Below are positions 1 to 6,465 of a DNA stretch of 33,579 nt, in pieces (position 1 is the first letter of the stretch; each line of letters starts with the position of its first letter). The notes beneath the pieces are model-generated. The model was not told the DNA's origin, made no database searches, and was given only the letters and a program-made list of their open reading frames with translations. The position numbers and the translations under genes were made by a program. Source of the DNA: an uncultured Sporosarcina sp. (GTDB lineage Bacteria; Bacillota; Bacilli; Bacillales_A; Planococcaceae); contig CANSAF010000029.1 in NCBI GenBank assembly GCA_947644645.1, positions 1-33,579 of the forward strand, given 5' to 3'.

Positions 1-12
1 ATGTTCTTTCGT

Positions 13-44
13 ATCAGTGGGGGATGAAGAAAACCCCCACTGAT
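13..44. repeat. Perfect 11-bp inverted repeat
   Basis: Arms ATCAGTGGGGG (13-23) and CCCCCACTGAT (34-44) flank a 10-nt loop. No T-run follows on either strand, so it is not a standard terminator. The next 18 bases (43-60) recur exactly at 4935-4952, so the hairpin is probably one end of a dispersed element. Which gene it belongs to cannot be seen because the window starts here. Confidence 0.6.
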
Positions 45-218
45 TGAAGTTTCACTTTATGTATATAGTTTAGCATAAAAGCGTTTGGAAATGATTTTGT
101 GTGGATTCTTGGGTTTGTGAGGGAGGGTATTTGAGGGGGTGAGTCGTATAGTGATGGTGATTCGGGTTACGTTTACAACCTTTTTTAGATGACCTTTACT
201 TTTATTCGTGAATAAATA

Positions 219-227
219 TGTTATAAT
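219..227 (+). promoter_or_regulatory. Extended -10 promoter of the putative antitoxin RNA
   Basis: TG-T-TATAAT is a perfect extended -10 element; no convincing -35 lies 17 bp upstream, which extended -10 promoters do not require. It points into the 3' untranslated region of the convergent toxin transcript, and no ORF follows it on the plus strand. That fits a promoter for an antisense RNA starting near 234. Confidence 0.5.
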
Positions 228-233
228 TGACGT

Positions 234-316
234 AGAATAAGAAAAGCTGAACGTCTGCGAAACGTTCAGCAAGTCACAGTCACATACCGCAAGAGAAGCG
301 GTTGACCAGATTTTTA
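234..316 (+). ncRNA. Putative antisense antitoxin RNA of a type I toxin-antitoxin module
   Basis: Predicted from context. A perfect extended -10 lies just upstream, there is no ORF, and two hairpins follow: 246-270 (9-bp arms) and 286-302 (ACCGC/GCGGT), the second followed after a few bases by TTTTT at 311-315. The RNA would be complementary to the 3' untranslated region of the minus-strand toxin gene that ends at 326, the geometry of TxpA/RatA and BsrG/SR4 in Bacillus subtilis. There, the duplex is known to trigger RNase III decay of toxin mRNA. The exact ends are inferred; it could extend further and overlap the toxin reading frame. Confidence 0.45.
246..270 (-). terminator. Terminator hairpin of the toxin transcript
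   Basis: Arms GCTGAACGT (246-254) and ACGTTCAGC (262-270). Read on the minus strand the stem is followed by TTTTCTT, so it can end the toxin mRNA about 60 nt after its stop codon. The same DNA would form the 5' hairpin of the antisense RNA. Confidence 0.6.
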
Positions 317-325
317 AAACAGGTG

Positions 326-487
326 TTAAATAAAAGAAGTAACCCCCATCAGTATCCTCTGGTAAAGGAATGGGCGGTTACTTTTTTTATTGGTATATAA
401 AACAATTAACGCAATAATAGCTGTTGCCATTGTTGCGAATGCCGTAAAAGCTTGAAAAAGCATATTCAATGTTTCATAAGTTACCAT
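326..487 (-). CDS. Putative holin-like toxin peptide (TxpA family, type I toxin)
   Basis: A 53-residue peptide starting MVTYETLNMLF, with one hydrophobic helix at about residues 9-31 (rich in A, T, I, L, V) and then a short basic, polar tail starting YTNKKSNRP. This matches the small TxpA/holin-like toxin family (Pfam PF16935), which inserts in the cell membrane and halts growth when not silenced by its antisense RNA. The ATG follows AAAGGGGGTG at normal spacing, but that Shine-Dalgarno is locked in a stem (494-519), which is typical of type I toxins. It is alone on the minus strand, with an antisense promoter downstream at 219-227. The family call rests on sequence style and gene organisation and is fairly firm; toxicity is inferred. 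Confidence 0.8.
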   Translation of the reverse strand: MVTYETLNMLFQAFTAFATMATAIIALIVLYTNKKSNRPFLYQRILMGVTSFI

Positions 488-493
488 ATTTAA

Positions 494-519
494 ACACCCC
501 CTTTCTTATAAGGGAGTGT
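494..519 (-). promoter_or_regulatory. Shine-Dalgarno-sequestering hairpin of the toxin mRNA
   Basis: On the minus strand ACACTCCCTT (519-510) pairs with AAGGGGGTGT (503-494), ten pairs with one G-U, around a 6-nt loop. The right arm contains the whole ribosome binding site, ending six bases before the ATG at 487. Occlusion of the SD by an internal stem is a known feature of several type I toxin mRNAs and should keep translation low. Confidence 0.65.
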
Positions 520-660
520 CGTCCGCCCAATTGCTTTATGTAACTGATTCTCTTATTTTACCACATAAAATGATAGGATGTGGACATAAAAAAATCTACG
601 CGTTTTATTGGAAGTATGTGTTAAAATAAAAGAAATTTGATTTTATGGGGAGTGAATTTC

Positions 661-891
661 TTGGATATGGATTCTGGATTTGCAGGAGAAGGATTGTTTT
701 TTCTTGTCGCATTATTGCCGTTTTTAATTTATGTGGCATTGGTTGTTTTTCTGATTTATTTTGCAGTGAAAGTGATTAAGTTTATGAATCAAAAAACGAA
801 GTTGGATCAAGAGAAAAATAGGCATTTGGCAGAATTGGTTAGAGTGATTGAGGATGAAAAGGTAAATAAGTTAAACGAGGAGAATCGATGA
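661..891 (+). CDS. Small membrane-anchored protein of unknown function
   Basis: 76 residues beginning MDMDSGFAG, one long hydrophobic stretch at about residues 10-38, then a charged tail with coiled-coil character (KLDQEKNRHLAELVRVIEDE). I chose the TTG at 661 because GGGGAGTG (647-654) sits six bases upstream; the in-frame TTG at 637 has no such site. The topology (short outside segment, one helix, cytoplasmic coil) resembles small scaffold or YvlC-like proteins, but no family is recognised. The stop overlaps the next gene by ATGA, so the two are translationally coupled and probably act together. Confidence 0.75.
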   Translation: MDMDSGFAGEGLFFLVALLPFLIYVALVVFLIYFAVKVIKFMNQKTKLDQEKNRHLAELVRVIEDEKVNKLNEENR

Positions 892-1628
892 ACGAAAAAT
901 ACGGCGCTAATCAAAAGCTTATTCTAATTATATTGATGAGCTTTCTTTTAATGGCTTGTACTGTCGATCAATCACAGTTAGAAAAAGTAAAAGGGAATTC
1001 ATTGACCTATAGCGAATATTTTAAGCATTATGATCGATTGGACGAAAGGGAAAATCTTCAATTTTATAAGCCAGTTAGTTTAGATCAAGTGATCCTGTCT
1101 GAGCTACCAAATGAAATGGAAAACATGTTTAAAGTCATCGATACAAAAGTTTTACCTTTCGAAGTAGATGAAGAAGAAGTTTATTTCATGACTTCTAAAA
1201 ATAACGAAGGAACGGAAATCAATCAAGTGCAAGTGAGTTACCTAGGAAAAAATGAATATGACAGCGTAGATGATTTTTTCATTCTGTCAATTACAGAAGC
1301 TAACCAAAATCCTTTACTGGCATATGACATTGCAGATGAAGTCGATTCAACTGGGAATCAATTAACGAAGGAAAGTTTATCGGAAGACTTGCCGATTTAT
1401 CATCAAAATCTCACAACAGATAGTGCTTTATTGTACAGATACTATGATTACGATGAAAAAAATAAAAAAGTAAGCACTGTAGGAACTGCCGCCAATGAAT
1501 TATACGCTTATTATAATGGGTATATTTACCATGTAGGTTATTTAATTGGTGACGAAAAGAATGATGCAAATCTTGCAAATGAGATGCTTCAAATTTTTAA
1601 AGATTATATATTGGAACATTCATCTTAA
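888..1628 (+). CDS. Putative lipoprotein of unknown function
   Basis: 246 residues. A basic N-terminus, a hydrophobic core and the lipobox LMAC (Cys at about residue 24) mark a type II signal peptide, so the mature protein should be lipid-anchored on the outer face of the membrane. The mature part is acidic and mostly polar, with no motif I recognise; it looks like one of the many low-GC Gram-positive lipoproteins with a beta-rich fold. The start ATG overlaps the stop of the 76-aa membrane protein gene, and a strong terminator follows at 1648-1681, so the pair forms a two-gene operon. Confidence 0.8.
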   Translation: MNEKYGANQKLILIILMSFLLMACTVDQSQLEKVKGNSLTYSEYFKHYDRLDERENLQFYKPVSLDQVILSELPNEMENMFKVIDTKVLPFEVDEEEVYFMTSKNNEGTEINQVQVSYLGKNEYDSVDDFFILSITEANQNPLLAYDIADEVDSTGNQLTKESLSEDLPIYHQNLTTDSALLYRYYDYDEKNKKVSTVGTAANELYAYYNGYIYHVGYLIGDEKNDANLANEMLQIFKDYILEHSS

Positions 1629-1647
1629 CTTTGAATGTATGAAATGA

Positions 1648-1681
1648 AAAAAGCTGCCCAATGAGTTTGGGTAGCTTTTTT
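1648..1681 (+). terminator. Rho-independent terminator after the lipoprotein operon
   Basis: Arms AAAAAGCTGCCCAA (1648-1661) and TTGGGTAGCTTTTT (1667-1680) with a 5-nt loop, one G-U pair and a terminal T-run. The A-tract on the other side would allow function in both directions. Confidence 0.85.
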
Positions 1682-1728
1682 AAAATTTCTTGTGGGGGAG
1701 GTTATTTGATGAAAATCAATTATCTTGT

Positions 1729-2124
1729 GGATAAACGTATCAAGCGTTAGTTTTCTATTTCAGCTGGTGATTGGTGGTTTTTTGGGTTGATAGAATTGTT
1801 TGTTATATCATGGTTTTTAATAAAAATATGTTATAGCGCGGATAACCCTGCTCCGAACGCGGATAAACTCCCTGTGAACGCGGATAACGGGGTGCTGAGC
1901 GCGGATAAACGTCTGTCAACCGCGGATAAACGCGTCCAGCGGATGTTTTCTTTTTCAGCTGGCGCTTGGTAGCTTTTTTGATTGATAGTATTGCTTGTTA
2001 TATCATGGTTTTTGATAAAAATATGTTATAGCGCGGATAAACATGCTTCGAACGCGGATAAACTCCCTGTGAACGCGGATAAAGACCCCGTGAACGCGGA
2101 TAACCACCTACCAATCGCGGATAA
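1729..2124. repeat. 195-bp tandem duplication carrying 21-bp-period CGCGGATAA arrays
   Basis: Two diverged copies (about 1729-1923 and 1924-2118) align throughout from GGATAAACG, through TTTTCAGCTGG-like and TTATATCATGGTTTTT segments, to the arrays. In copy 1 CGCGGATAA starts at 1837, 1858, 1879, 1900 and 1921; in copy 2 at 2032, 2053, 2074, 2095 and 2116. Every step is exactly 21 bp, two helical turns. A decayed sixth unit is visible near 2145. Because 21 is a multiple of three, open frames run through (NADK-type peptides), but they lack a ribosome binding site and look spurious. A 13-codon ORF with a good SD (ATG 1709) sits at the left edge. The rest of 1629-2213 holds only a terminator and the upstream region of the oxidoreductase gene. 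Confidence 0.9.
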
Positions 2125-2213
2125 ACTAAAACATGAACCCTCATCGCGACTAAAACTATTCAATCTTATGCTAAACTATGAGAAAAGTGAGTTTTTCGGG
2201 AGGGGATTTGATT

Positions 2214-3203
2214 ATGAAAGGACAATATTTAACGTTCAACGAGTTTGGGCGTCCTGGAGAAGTATTGGAGGTTGAATCTAAAGAAATTCAGCAGCCAGAA
2301 GTGGATGAAGTGCTTGTCAGGATGATTGCTAGACCAATGAATCCATCTGATTTAATTCCAATTAGGGGGGCTTATCGACATAGAATCGCACTTCCAAATA
2401 TACCAGGGTATGAGGGAGTAGGAATTGTGGAGGCGGTGGGATCTTCTGTCAGAGAAAGCTTGATTGGCAAACGTGTATTGCCTCTAAGGGGAGAAGGGAC
2501 TTGGCAAGAGTTTGTCAAAACATCAATTGAGTATACGGTGGAAATTTCTGATTGTATTGATGATTTTACAGCTGCTCAAATGTACATCAATCCAATTACT
2601 GCTTGGGTCATTTGTACGGAAGAGTTAAAATTAAAAAAAGGTGATACTTTACTCGTCAATGCTTGTGGTTCTGCTATTGGGCGGATTTTTGCACAATATG
2701 CTCAAATTCTTGGTTTTCGACTCATTGCGATTACGAGAAATGACCAATATTCAAACGAACTACAAAGACTCGGCGCTTCCCATGTGATTAATACGTCGAC
2801 TGCGCCATTACGCGAAACAATTATGGCATTAACTGATGGAAAGGGTGCAGATGCGGCGGTGGATTCGATTGGCGGTATGGCAGGAAATGACTTAGCCTTT
2901 TGTATTCGCCAAGATGGGATATTTTTATCTTTGGGATTGTTGTCAGGTGTTCAAGTGGATTGGGGAAAAATAAATGCCGAGGCAAAAGTACAAGCGAAGT
3001 TATTTCATTTAAGACATTGGAATAGCCGAGTGTCGGTGAAGCATTGGCAAAGCACATTTCAGCATTTGCTGATATTGGTCGAAAATAAAAAACTAAGCTT
3101 CATGAAACCTGATGTAACGTATCCATTATCAGAAATAAAGGCAGCAGTTCAAGCGGTTGAATCATTTACGGGGAATAATGGTAAGGTGTTTTTAATGGAT
3201 TAA
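2214..3203 (+). CDS. Zinc-free medium-chain dehydrogenase/reductase (quinone oxidoreductase or 2-enoyl thioester reductase type)
   Basis: 329 residues from the ATG at 2214, chosen because GGGAGGGG lies just upstream; an ATG at 2178 has no site. The N-terminal GroES-like catalytic domain (PGYEGVGIVEAVG near residue 65) is followed by a Rossmann NADPH domain (GDTLLVNACGSAIGR near residue 145). The cysteine/histidine ligands of zinc alcohol dehydrogenases are absent, which places it with quinone oxidoreductases and mitochondrial-type trans-2-enoyl-CoA reductases. These reduce a carbon-carbon double bond or quinone with NADPH in the cytoplasm. It starts directly after the 21-bp repeat arrays, which therefore sit in its upstream region. 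Substrate unknown. Confidence 0.85.
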   Translation: MKGQYLTFNEFGRPGEVLEVESKEIQQPEVDEVLVRMIARPMNPSDLIPIRGAYRHRIALPNIPGYEGVGIVEAVGSSVRESLIGKRVLPLRGEGTWQEFVKTSIEYTVEISDCIDDFTAAQMYINPITAWVICTEELKLKKGDTLLVNACGSAIGRIFAQYAQILGFRLIAITRNDQYSNELQRLGASHVINTSTAPLRETIMALTDGKGADAAVDSIGGMAGNDLAFCIRQDGIFLSLGLLSGVQVDWGKINAEAKVQAKLFHLRHWNSRVSVKHWQSTFQHLLILVENKKLSFMKPDVTYPLSEIKAAVQAVESFTGNNGKVFLMD

Positions 3204-3236
3204 TGGATTAATGGGGAAAAGGGAAGAGGTAGTGGT

Positions 3237-3572
3237 TTGAAGAGGTTGATAAACTTTTTAAATAAATTAAAAAAGATAAATGTCTTTGGTGATCAAAATC
3301 AGCTGTCTGATAAAGAGAAAGAATATATTGAACAGATGCCAACCCAAAATCCTTACGGGTTGATTGGTATGATTTTGGGTGGTATTGCATTTACATTCGG
3401 TCCAGAATATGGATGGATTCCAGTGATTACACTTCTTTTTTGTGTGATTACATTTTTTACTTTTGATAAGGAAAAAGAAGATAATCCCTGGACATTTTAC
3501 TTAGGGATTGCACTTTCTATAATAGGTTTAGTGATGTTTATAATTGGAGAAACACATCAATTGATTCTTTAA
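3237..3572 (+). CDS. Small multi-pass membrane protein of unknown function
   Basis: 111 residues. A basic amphipathic N-terminus (MKRLINFLNKLKK) and an acidic linker are followed by three hydrophobic segments near residues 41-56, 59-75 and 87-107. The TTG start follows GGGAAGAGGTAG. It lies 33 bp after the oxidoreductase gene and 24 bp before the SAP-domain gene, all on the plus strand, so the three may share a transcript. No family recognised. Confidence 0.7.
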   Translation: MKRLINFLNKLKKINVFGDQNQLSDKEKEYIEQMPTQNPYGLIGMILGGIAFTFGPEYGWIPVITLLFCVITFFTFDKEKEDNPWTFYLGIALSIIGLVMFIIGETHQLIL

Positions 3573-3596
3573 TTGTAGATAATAGGGGGAAATGAT

Positions 3597-4160
3597 TTGA
3601 GACCGGAATTGAATAGGGAATTAAAAGGAAATGAATTTCGTGATTTTTATTGGTTAAAAGAAGAACTACAAAATTTTTGCAGAGCTAATGGTATCAGTGC
3701 ATCAGGTCCGAAAAGTGAACTAACAGATAGAATTGCAATATTTCTTGAAACAGGAGAAATTCAAAAGCCGATGAGAAAAAGAAAGACGACACAAAAGAAA
3801 ATAACTTTGGAAGAATTAAGCCTAGAGACAGTGATTACAGAAAATCATCGTTGTAGCCAAGTTGTTCGAGCGTTTTTTAAATCAATCATTCCAAAATTTC
3901 ATTTCTCTACTTATATTCAAGATTATTTTAAAGAAAATGTAGGGAAAACTTATCAAGATGTTGTAGATGCATGGAATGCGGAAGAAGAATGGAAAAAGGA
4001 TCCGTCTTACGAAAGAAAAATTGGTGCACAATTTGAGTATAATCAATTTATAAGAGATTATTTTGCAGACCCTAAAAATAAAAGGAAAAAGCGAGAAGAT
4101 GCAATTGCTGCTTGGAATATTATTAAAGCTTTACCTGGTAGTAATCGGTATCAAGAATAA
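3597..4160 (+). CDS. SAP-domain protein with C-terminal DUF6434-like region
   Basis: 187 residues. The N-terminal 50 residues match the SAP-like helix-extended-helix motif (LKEELQNFCRANGISASGPK, then SELTDRI), a putative DNA- or RNA-binding fold, followed by a basic linker (RKRKTTQKK). The C-terminal half has the FHFSTYIQDYF and later FIRDYFADPKNK pattern with an AWN repeat, which I recall as DUF6434 in Firmicutes proteins fused to SAP. It starts at a TTG after AGGGGGAAATGA. A nucleic-acid-binding role is inferred from the fold; the target is unknown. Confidence 0.75.
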   Translation: MRPELNRELKGNEFRDFYWLKEELQNFCRANGISASGPKSELTDRIAIFLETGEIQKPMRKRKTTQKKITLEELSLETVITENHRCSQVVRAFFKSIIPKFHFSTYIQDYFKENVGKTYQDVVDAWNAEEEWKKDPSYERKIGAQFEYNQFIRDYFADPKNKRKKREDAIAAWNIIKALPGSNRYQE

Positions 4161-4244
4161 TGGTGGATTAATCAGAATTGATAGACATTGAAAGGTGTGA
4201 CAGTTAAAATAATATAGAAGGGAAAATCTAGGAGGGCGAAGCAT

Positions 4245-4715
4245 ATGTATCGTAAAGTAGATGATTTTTTAGTTGATTGGAAACAATCTGCGGATGGCAC
4301 ATTAAAAGTGATCCGTGAAATCACAGATGACAAGCTAGATTTTGCAATTGTTGAAGGACATAATTCACTTGGTTGGCTCGCATGGCATTTAGTAGGTGCT
4401 GCAGGAGCATTTAGCCAGTTTGCTGGTTTAAATGTTCAAGGGATTGAGCGTACAGATCCACAGCCCGCTTCAGTTGAAGAAATTGCGGCGACATATGAAA
4501 GAATTGCGAATGAAGTGACTGAAGAAGCGAAAAAGTTAACGGATGATTCATTAACAGAGGAAGTATCAAGTTTTGTTGGACCAACTGAGCGTGGGCGTTT
4601 ACTGCGTGGATTAATCGATCATCAAAACCACCATCGCAGTCAAATGACAGTATTATTACGCCAAGCGGGACTAAAAGTTCCACCGGTAATGGGACCGACG
4701 AAAGAAATGCAATAA
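4245..4715 (+). CDS. DinB-family protein (putative metal-dependent hydrolase or transferase)
   Basis: 156 residues, usual for the family. DinB/YfiT proteins are four-helix bundles holding a divalent metal with three histidines; visible here as His48 (in AWHLV) and His126/His130 (in DHQNHHR). Many act as thiol S-transferases using bacillithiol or related thiols; the substrate here is unknown. The ATG follows CTAGGAGGG. A terminator at 4720-4766 ends the gene. The last ~35 codons and the downstream sequence reappear twice in the window (17434-17560 and 19375-19525), showing that this gene end has taken part in duplication or recombination. Confidence 0.88.
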   Translation: MYRKVDDFLVDWKQSADGTLKVIREITDDKLDFAIVEGHNSLGWLAWHLVGAAGAFSQFAGLNVQGIERTDPQPASVEEIAATYERIANEVTEEAKKLTDDSLTEEVSSFVGPTERGRLLRGLIDHQNHHRSQMTVLLRQAGLKVPPVMGPTKEMQ

Positions 4716-4719
4716 GTGG

Positions 4720-4766
4720 AAGGCAATCTAGAAAATTCAGTAGTGATTTTTTAGATTGCCTTTTTT
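4720..4766 (+). terminator. Terminator of the dinB-family gene
   Basis: AAGGCAATCTA (4720-4730) pairs with TAGATTGCCTT (4752-4762), followed by T-run to 4766. Decayed copies of the right arm occur at 17500-17510 and 19511-19520, where the left arm is lost. Confidence 0.8.
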
Positions 4767-4805
4767 GATAGATTAAGAAGTTTGTTGTTGATGGTGCGGA
4801 TAAGG

Positions 4806-4925
4806 ATGGTTTTTTATCCAACTTATTGCGGTGGTGATGTAGGAGAATATGTATGGCTGAATAAACTTTCAAATGGTGAAGTTCGAGGAATACTAATGGA
4901 GCAAATTCAACCTGTCATGTGGTAG
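4806..4925 (+). pseudogene. Possible gene remnant, 39-codon ORF
   Basis: ATG at 4806 opens a 39-codon frame with protein-like composition (segments GDVGEYVWLNKLSNGEV and GILMEQIQPVMW). It has no proper ribosome binding site and lies right at the end of the repeated dinB downstream sequence. It reads like the C-terminal end of a lost gene, but I do not recognise the parent. Confidence 0.3.
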
Positions 4926-4934
4926 TTGCTTGAA

Positions 4935-4952
4935 ATTGAAGTTTCACTTTAT
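4935..4952. repeat. Second copy of an 18-bp sequence seen at 43-60
   Basis: ATTGAAGTTTCACTTTAT is identical to bases 43-60, where it directly follows the 11-bp inverted repeat. Here the hairpin is missing, so this may be the tail of a decayed copy of the same element. Confidence 0.6.
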
Positions 4953-5076
4953 TGTTTATTGGTATGACATAGTTAAAAGCAAAAAAAATAGAGGTTTTGC
5001 TAAAGGACTTTTGTGTTGAATAGTTCGAATATCGCGTCAAAATAATAACCTATATTCATTTAGTTGGAGGGAAATT

Positions 5077-5181
5077 ATGAAAAATCAAAAACTACCATTG
5101 TTAATCATACTTATCGCTTTAGCTATCGGTGCCCTGGGTTACTTTCTGTTTATGAAGGTATTTATTCCGAATATGATGTGA
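5077..5181 (+). CDS. 34-residue single-pass membrane peptide
   Basis: ATG at 5077 follows TTGGAGGGAAATT, a near-ideal ribosome binding site. The peptide (MKNQKLPLLIILIALAIGAL to residue 20, then GYFLFMKVFIPNMM) is a basic N-terminus and one hydrophobic helix. A longer frame through the same bases (5064-5261) has no such signal. It may be a genuine small membrane protein or the start of a frameshifted larger gene. It lies 66 bp before the next membrane protein gene on the same strand. Confidence 0.55.
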   Translation: MKNQKLPLLIILIALAIGALGYFLFMKVFIPNMM

Positions 5182-5247
5182 TGGTTATCAATGCGACAAG
5201 CCTAAGTGATTTTTATAGTCTAAGAACCTTTGTTGGAGGGGAGTATT

Positions 5248-5646
5248 TTGAGTCCAAGTAGTGTAATCCTTTTTACGATTCTAGTCGTGCCTATCATATT
5301 ATTGCTTTTGATCGCGTTTTTTTGGAAAAGAGCACGGATTGTCTTGTTAATTTTTGCGATTGTTATCTCATCAGTTGAAACCTACTATGTGCTTTACAAA
5401 CAAGACTCATCATTTCAAAAGTGGTATGAATATGAGGAAGCGGTGAATACCCACTTAAAGAAAACTTATCCTGAAGACAAATGGATCAGTAGACGTGCGA
5501 CTGAAACTTTATTTCCTGCGACAGGTGTGGAAATAATATTCGTTGATGAAACCGAAGTCGCTTATTTGTATCTAGTCGAAGAGGGTGTTGTAAACTTCGT
5601 AGGTTATTCTTCAGAAGAAGGGAATAAAAGTCCGAAGAGAGAATAA
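5248..5646 (+). CDS. Membrane-anchored protein of unknown function
   Basis: 132 residues from the TTG at 5248, which lies six bases after GGAGGGG; the upstream TTG at 5230 is inside that site. Two hydrophobic helices (about residues 5-25 and 29-48) are followed by a soluble domain with the pattern HLKKTYPEDKWISRRATET and VEIIFVDETEVAYLYLVEEG. This looks like the extracytoplasmic domains of DUF3139-type small membrane proteins in Bacillales, but the match is from memory and weak. Confidence 0.65.
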   Translation: MSPSSVILFTILVVPIILLLLIAFFWKRARIVLLIFAIVISSVETYYVLYKQDSSFQKWYEYEEAVNTHLKKTYPEDKWISRRATETLFPATGVEIIFVDETEVAYLYLVEEGVVNFVGYSSEEGNKSPKRE

Positions 5647-5649
5647 ATG

Positions 5650-5700
5650 ATTCTTCAATCAGGCTCAGCTGCAGGATAAGTGCTATGGTTGAATCGAACA
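5650..5700. repeat. Dispersed repeat, copy similar to 6080-6130
   Basis: TTCTTCAATCAGGC...TAAGTGCTATG...TGAATC aligns with CCCGCAATCGGGC...TAAGCGTTATG...TGAATC at 6080-6130. The pair flanks the next lipoprotein gene. Related cores CCGCAATCGGGC and CCGCAAACGGGCG appear at 20238-20250 and 20856-20868. An ATG at 5685 is part of the repeat, which is one reason not to use it as a start codon. Confidence 0.55.
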
Positions 5701-5732
5701 AGATTGATATAATTAGACTGCGTAAAAAAGGA

Positions 5733-6071
5733 GTGAATTGCACGAAGCAATGGAACCACACTGCTTTTAAAAAAGGCTTTGTTTTTCTCTTCCTATCCTG
5801 TTTTCTTTTAGCAGCTTGCACCGTAAAAAGTGAAGAAGCTACAGGAGAAATTGATATAAAAGGAAATGTTGTAGAGGTAGATGGCGCCCAAAATAGCATC
5901 TTGATTGAGGATAAACAAAAAGGTCTAATTTGGGTAAAGCTTCATGAAAATGGAGATATCAAAGATTATGAAGTAGGGCAGGAAGTTGCTGTTTGGGTAG
6001 GTAGTGAAGTAGATGATTCTTCGTCCGCTTCCGAAAAAACATTAAATATTGAAATCATCAACTCAAGATAA
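5733..6071 (+). CDS. Putative lipoprotein, DUF3221-like
   Basis: 112 residues from the GTG at 5733; the lipobox LAAC then has its Cys near residue 29, a normal distance. An ATG at 5685 has an AGGA at better spacing but lies in a repeat and would give a 44-residue leader. The GTG is abnormally close to AAAAAAGGA, so the start is uncertain. The mature part (GNVVEVDGAQNSILIEDK, then GLIWVKL and VGQEVAVWV) resembles DUF3221/YobA-like beta-barrel lipoproteins of Bacillus. It should be anchored on the outer face of the membrane. Function unknown. Confidence 0.75.
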   Translation: MNCTKQWNHTAFKKGFVFLFLSCFLLAACTVKSEEATGEIDIKGNVVEVDGAQNSILIEDKQKGLIWVKLHENGDIKDYEVGQEVAVWVGSEVDDSSSASEKTLNIEIINSR

Positions 6072-6079
6072 TGATACTT

Positions 6080-6130
6080 TCATCCCGCAATCGGGCGTAG
6101 TTGCGAAGTAAGCGTTATGCCTGAATCAGG
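6080..6130. repeat. Dispersed repeat, copy similar to 5650-5700
   Basis: See the partner at 5650-5700. This copy keeps the CCGCAATCGGGCG core and so looks closer to the parent sequence. Confidence 0.5.
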
Positions 6131-6246
6131 GTGTTTTGTTAAAAGGCGGCGCATTAAGAATCTAAGGTGATTTATTTGCAGGCAATTCAAATTATTTCCG
6201 CTGTAAATATTCAAAAATACCTTTAAGGTGCGAAGGAGGAGAATTG

Positions 6247-6390
6247 ATGAATGCAATCGTTTTGATTTTAGGTATATTGTTCTTAGGTCTGATATTGATG
6301 GGCGTATATAATGTCGTAGTGCGGAAAAAGAAAGTAGAGAATATGTATACACCTTTTGATGATGCTACTAAGGGAATTAAGAATAAATAG
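6247..6390 (+). CDS. 47-residue membrane protein, DUF3951-like
   Basis: ATG at 6247 follows GAAGGAGGAGAATTG, a strong ribosome binding site. One N-terminal helix (about residues 3-24), then basic VVRKKK and the sequence VENMYTPFDDATKG. The YTPFD motif after a single helix is what I recall from DUF3951 proteins of Bacillales. Function unknown. Confidence 0.7.
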   Translation: MNAIVLILGILFLGLILMGVYNVVVRKKKVENMYTPFDDATKGIKNK

Positions 6391-6465
6391 GTTAGAAAAA
6401 TTTGTTTGTTGTCAACAGACGCGATGATTGTATAAACAGATGATGATAATCGGGAGGAGACTTAT

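Noticed and set aside
57-272. 71-codon minus-strand frame
   Set aside because: Covers the antitoxin promoter and toxin terminator, has low-complexity content and no start signal.
1709-1750. 13-codon ORF with a strong SD
   Set aside because: Too short to support as a gene; its end falls in the 195-bp repeat. Could be a leader peptide but nothing shows it.
1837-2124. CRISPR-like array
   Set aside because: Conserved unit is only 9 bp with 12-bp variable parts, far too short, and no cas genes are present.
1787-2275. Open frames of 61 and 97 codons with NADK-type repeats
   Set aside because: They arise because the repeat period (21 bp) is a multiple of three; there is no ribosome binding site and the second frame runs into the real oxidoreductase start.
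5064-5261. 65-codon frame over the 34-aa gene
   Set aside because: Its TTG lies within the ribosome site of the ATG at 5077; the alternative frame has the membrane-protein composition.
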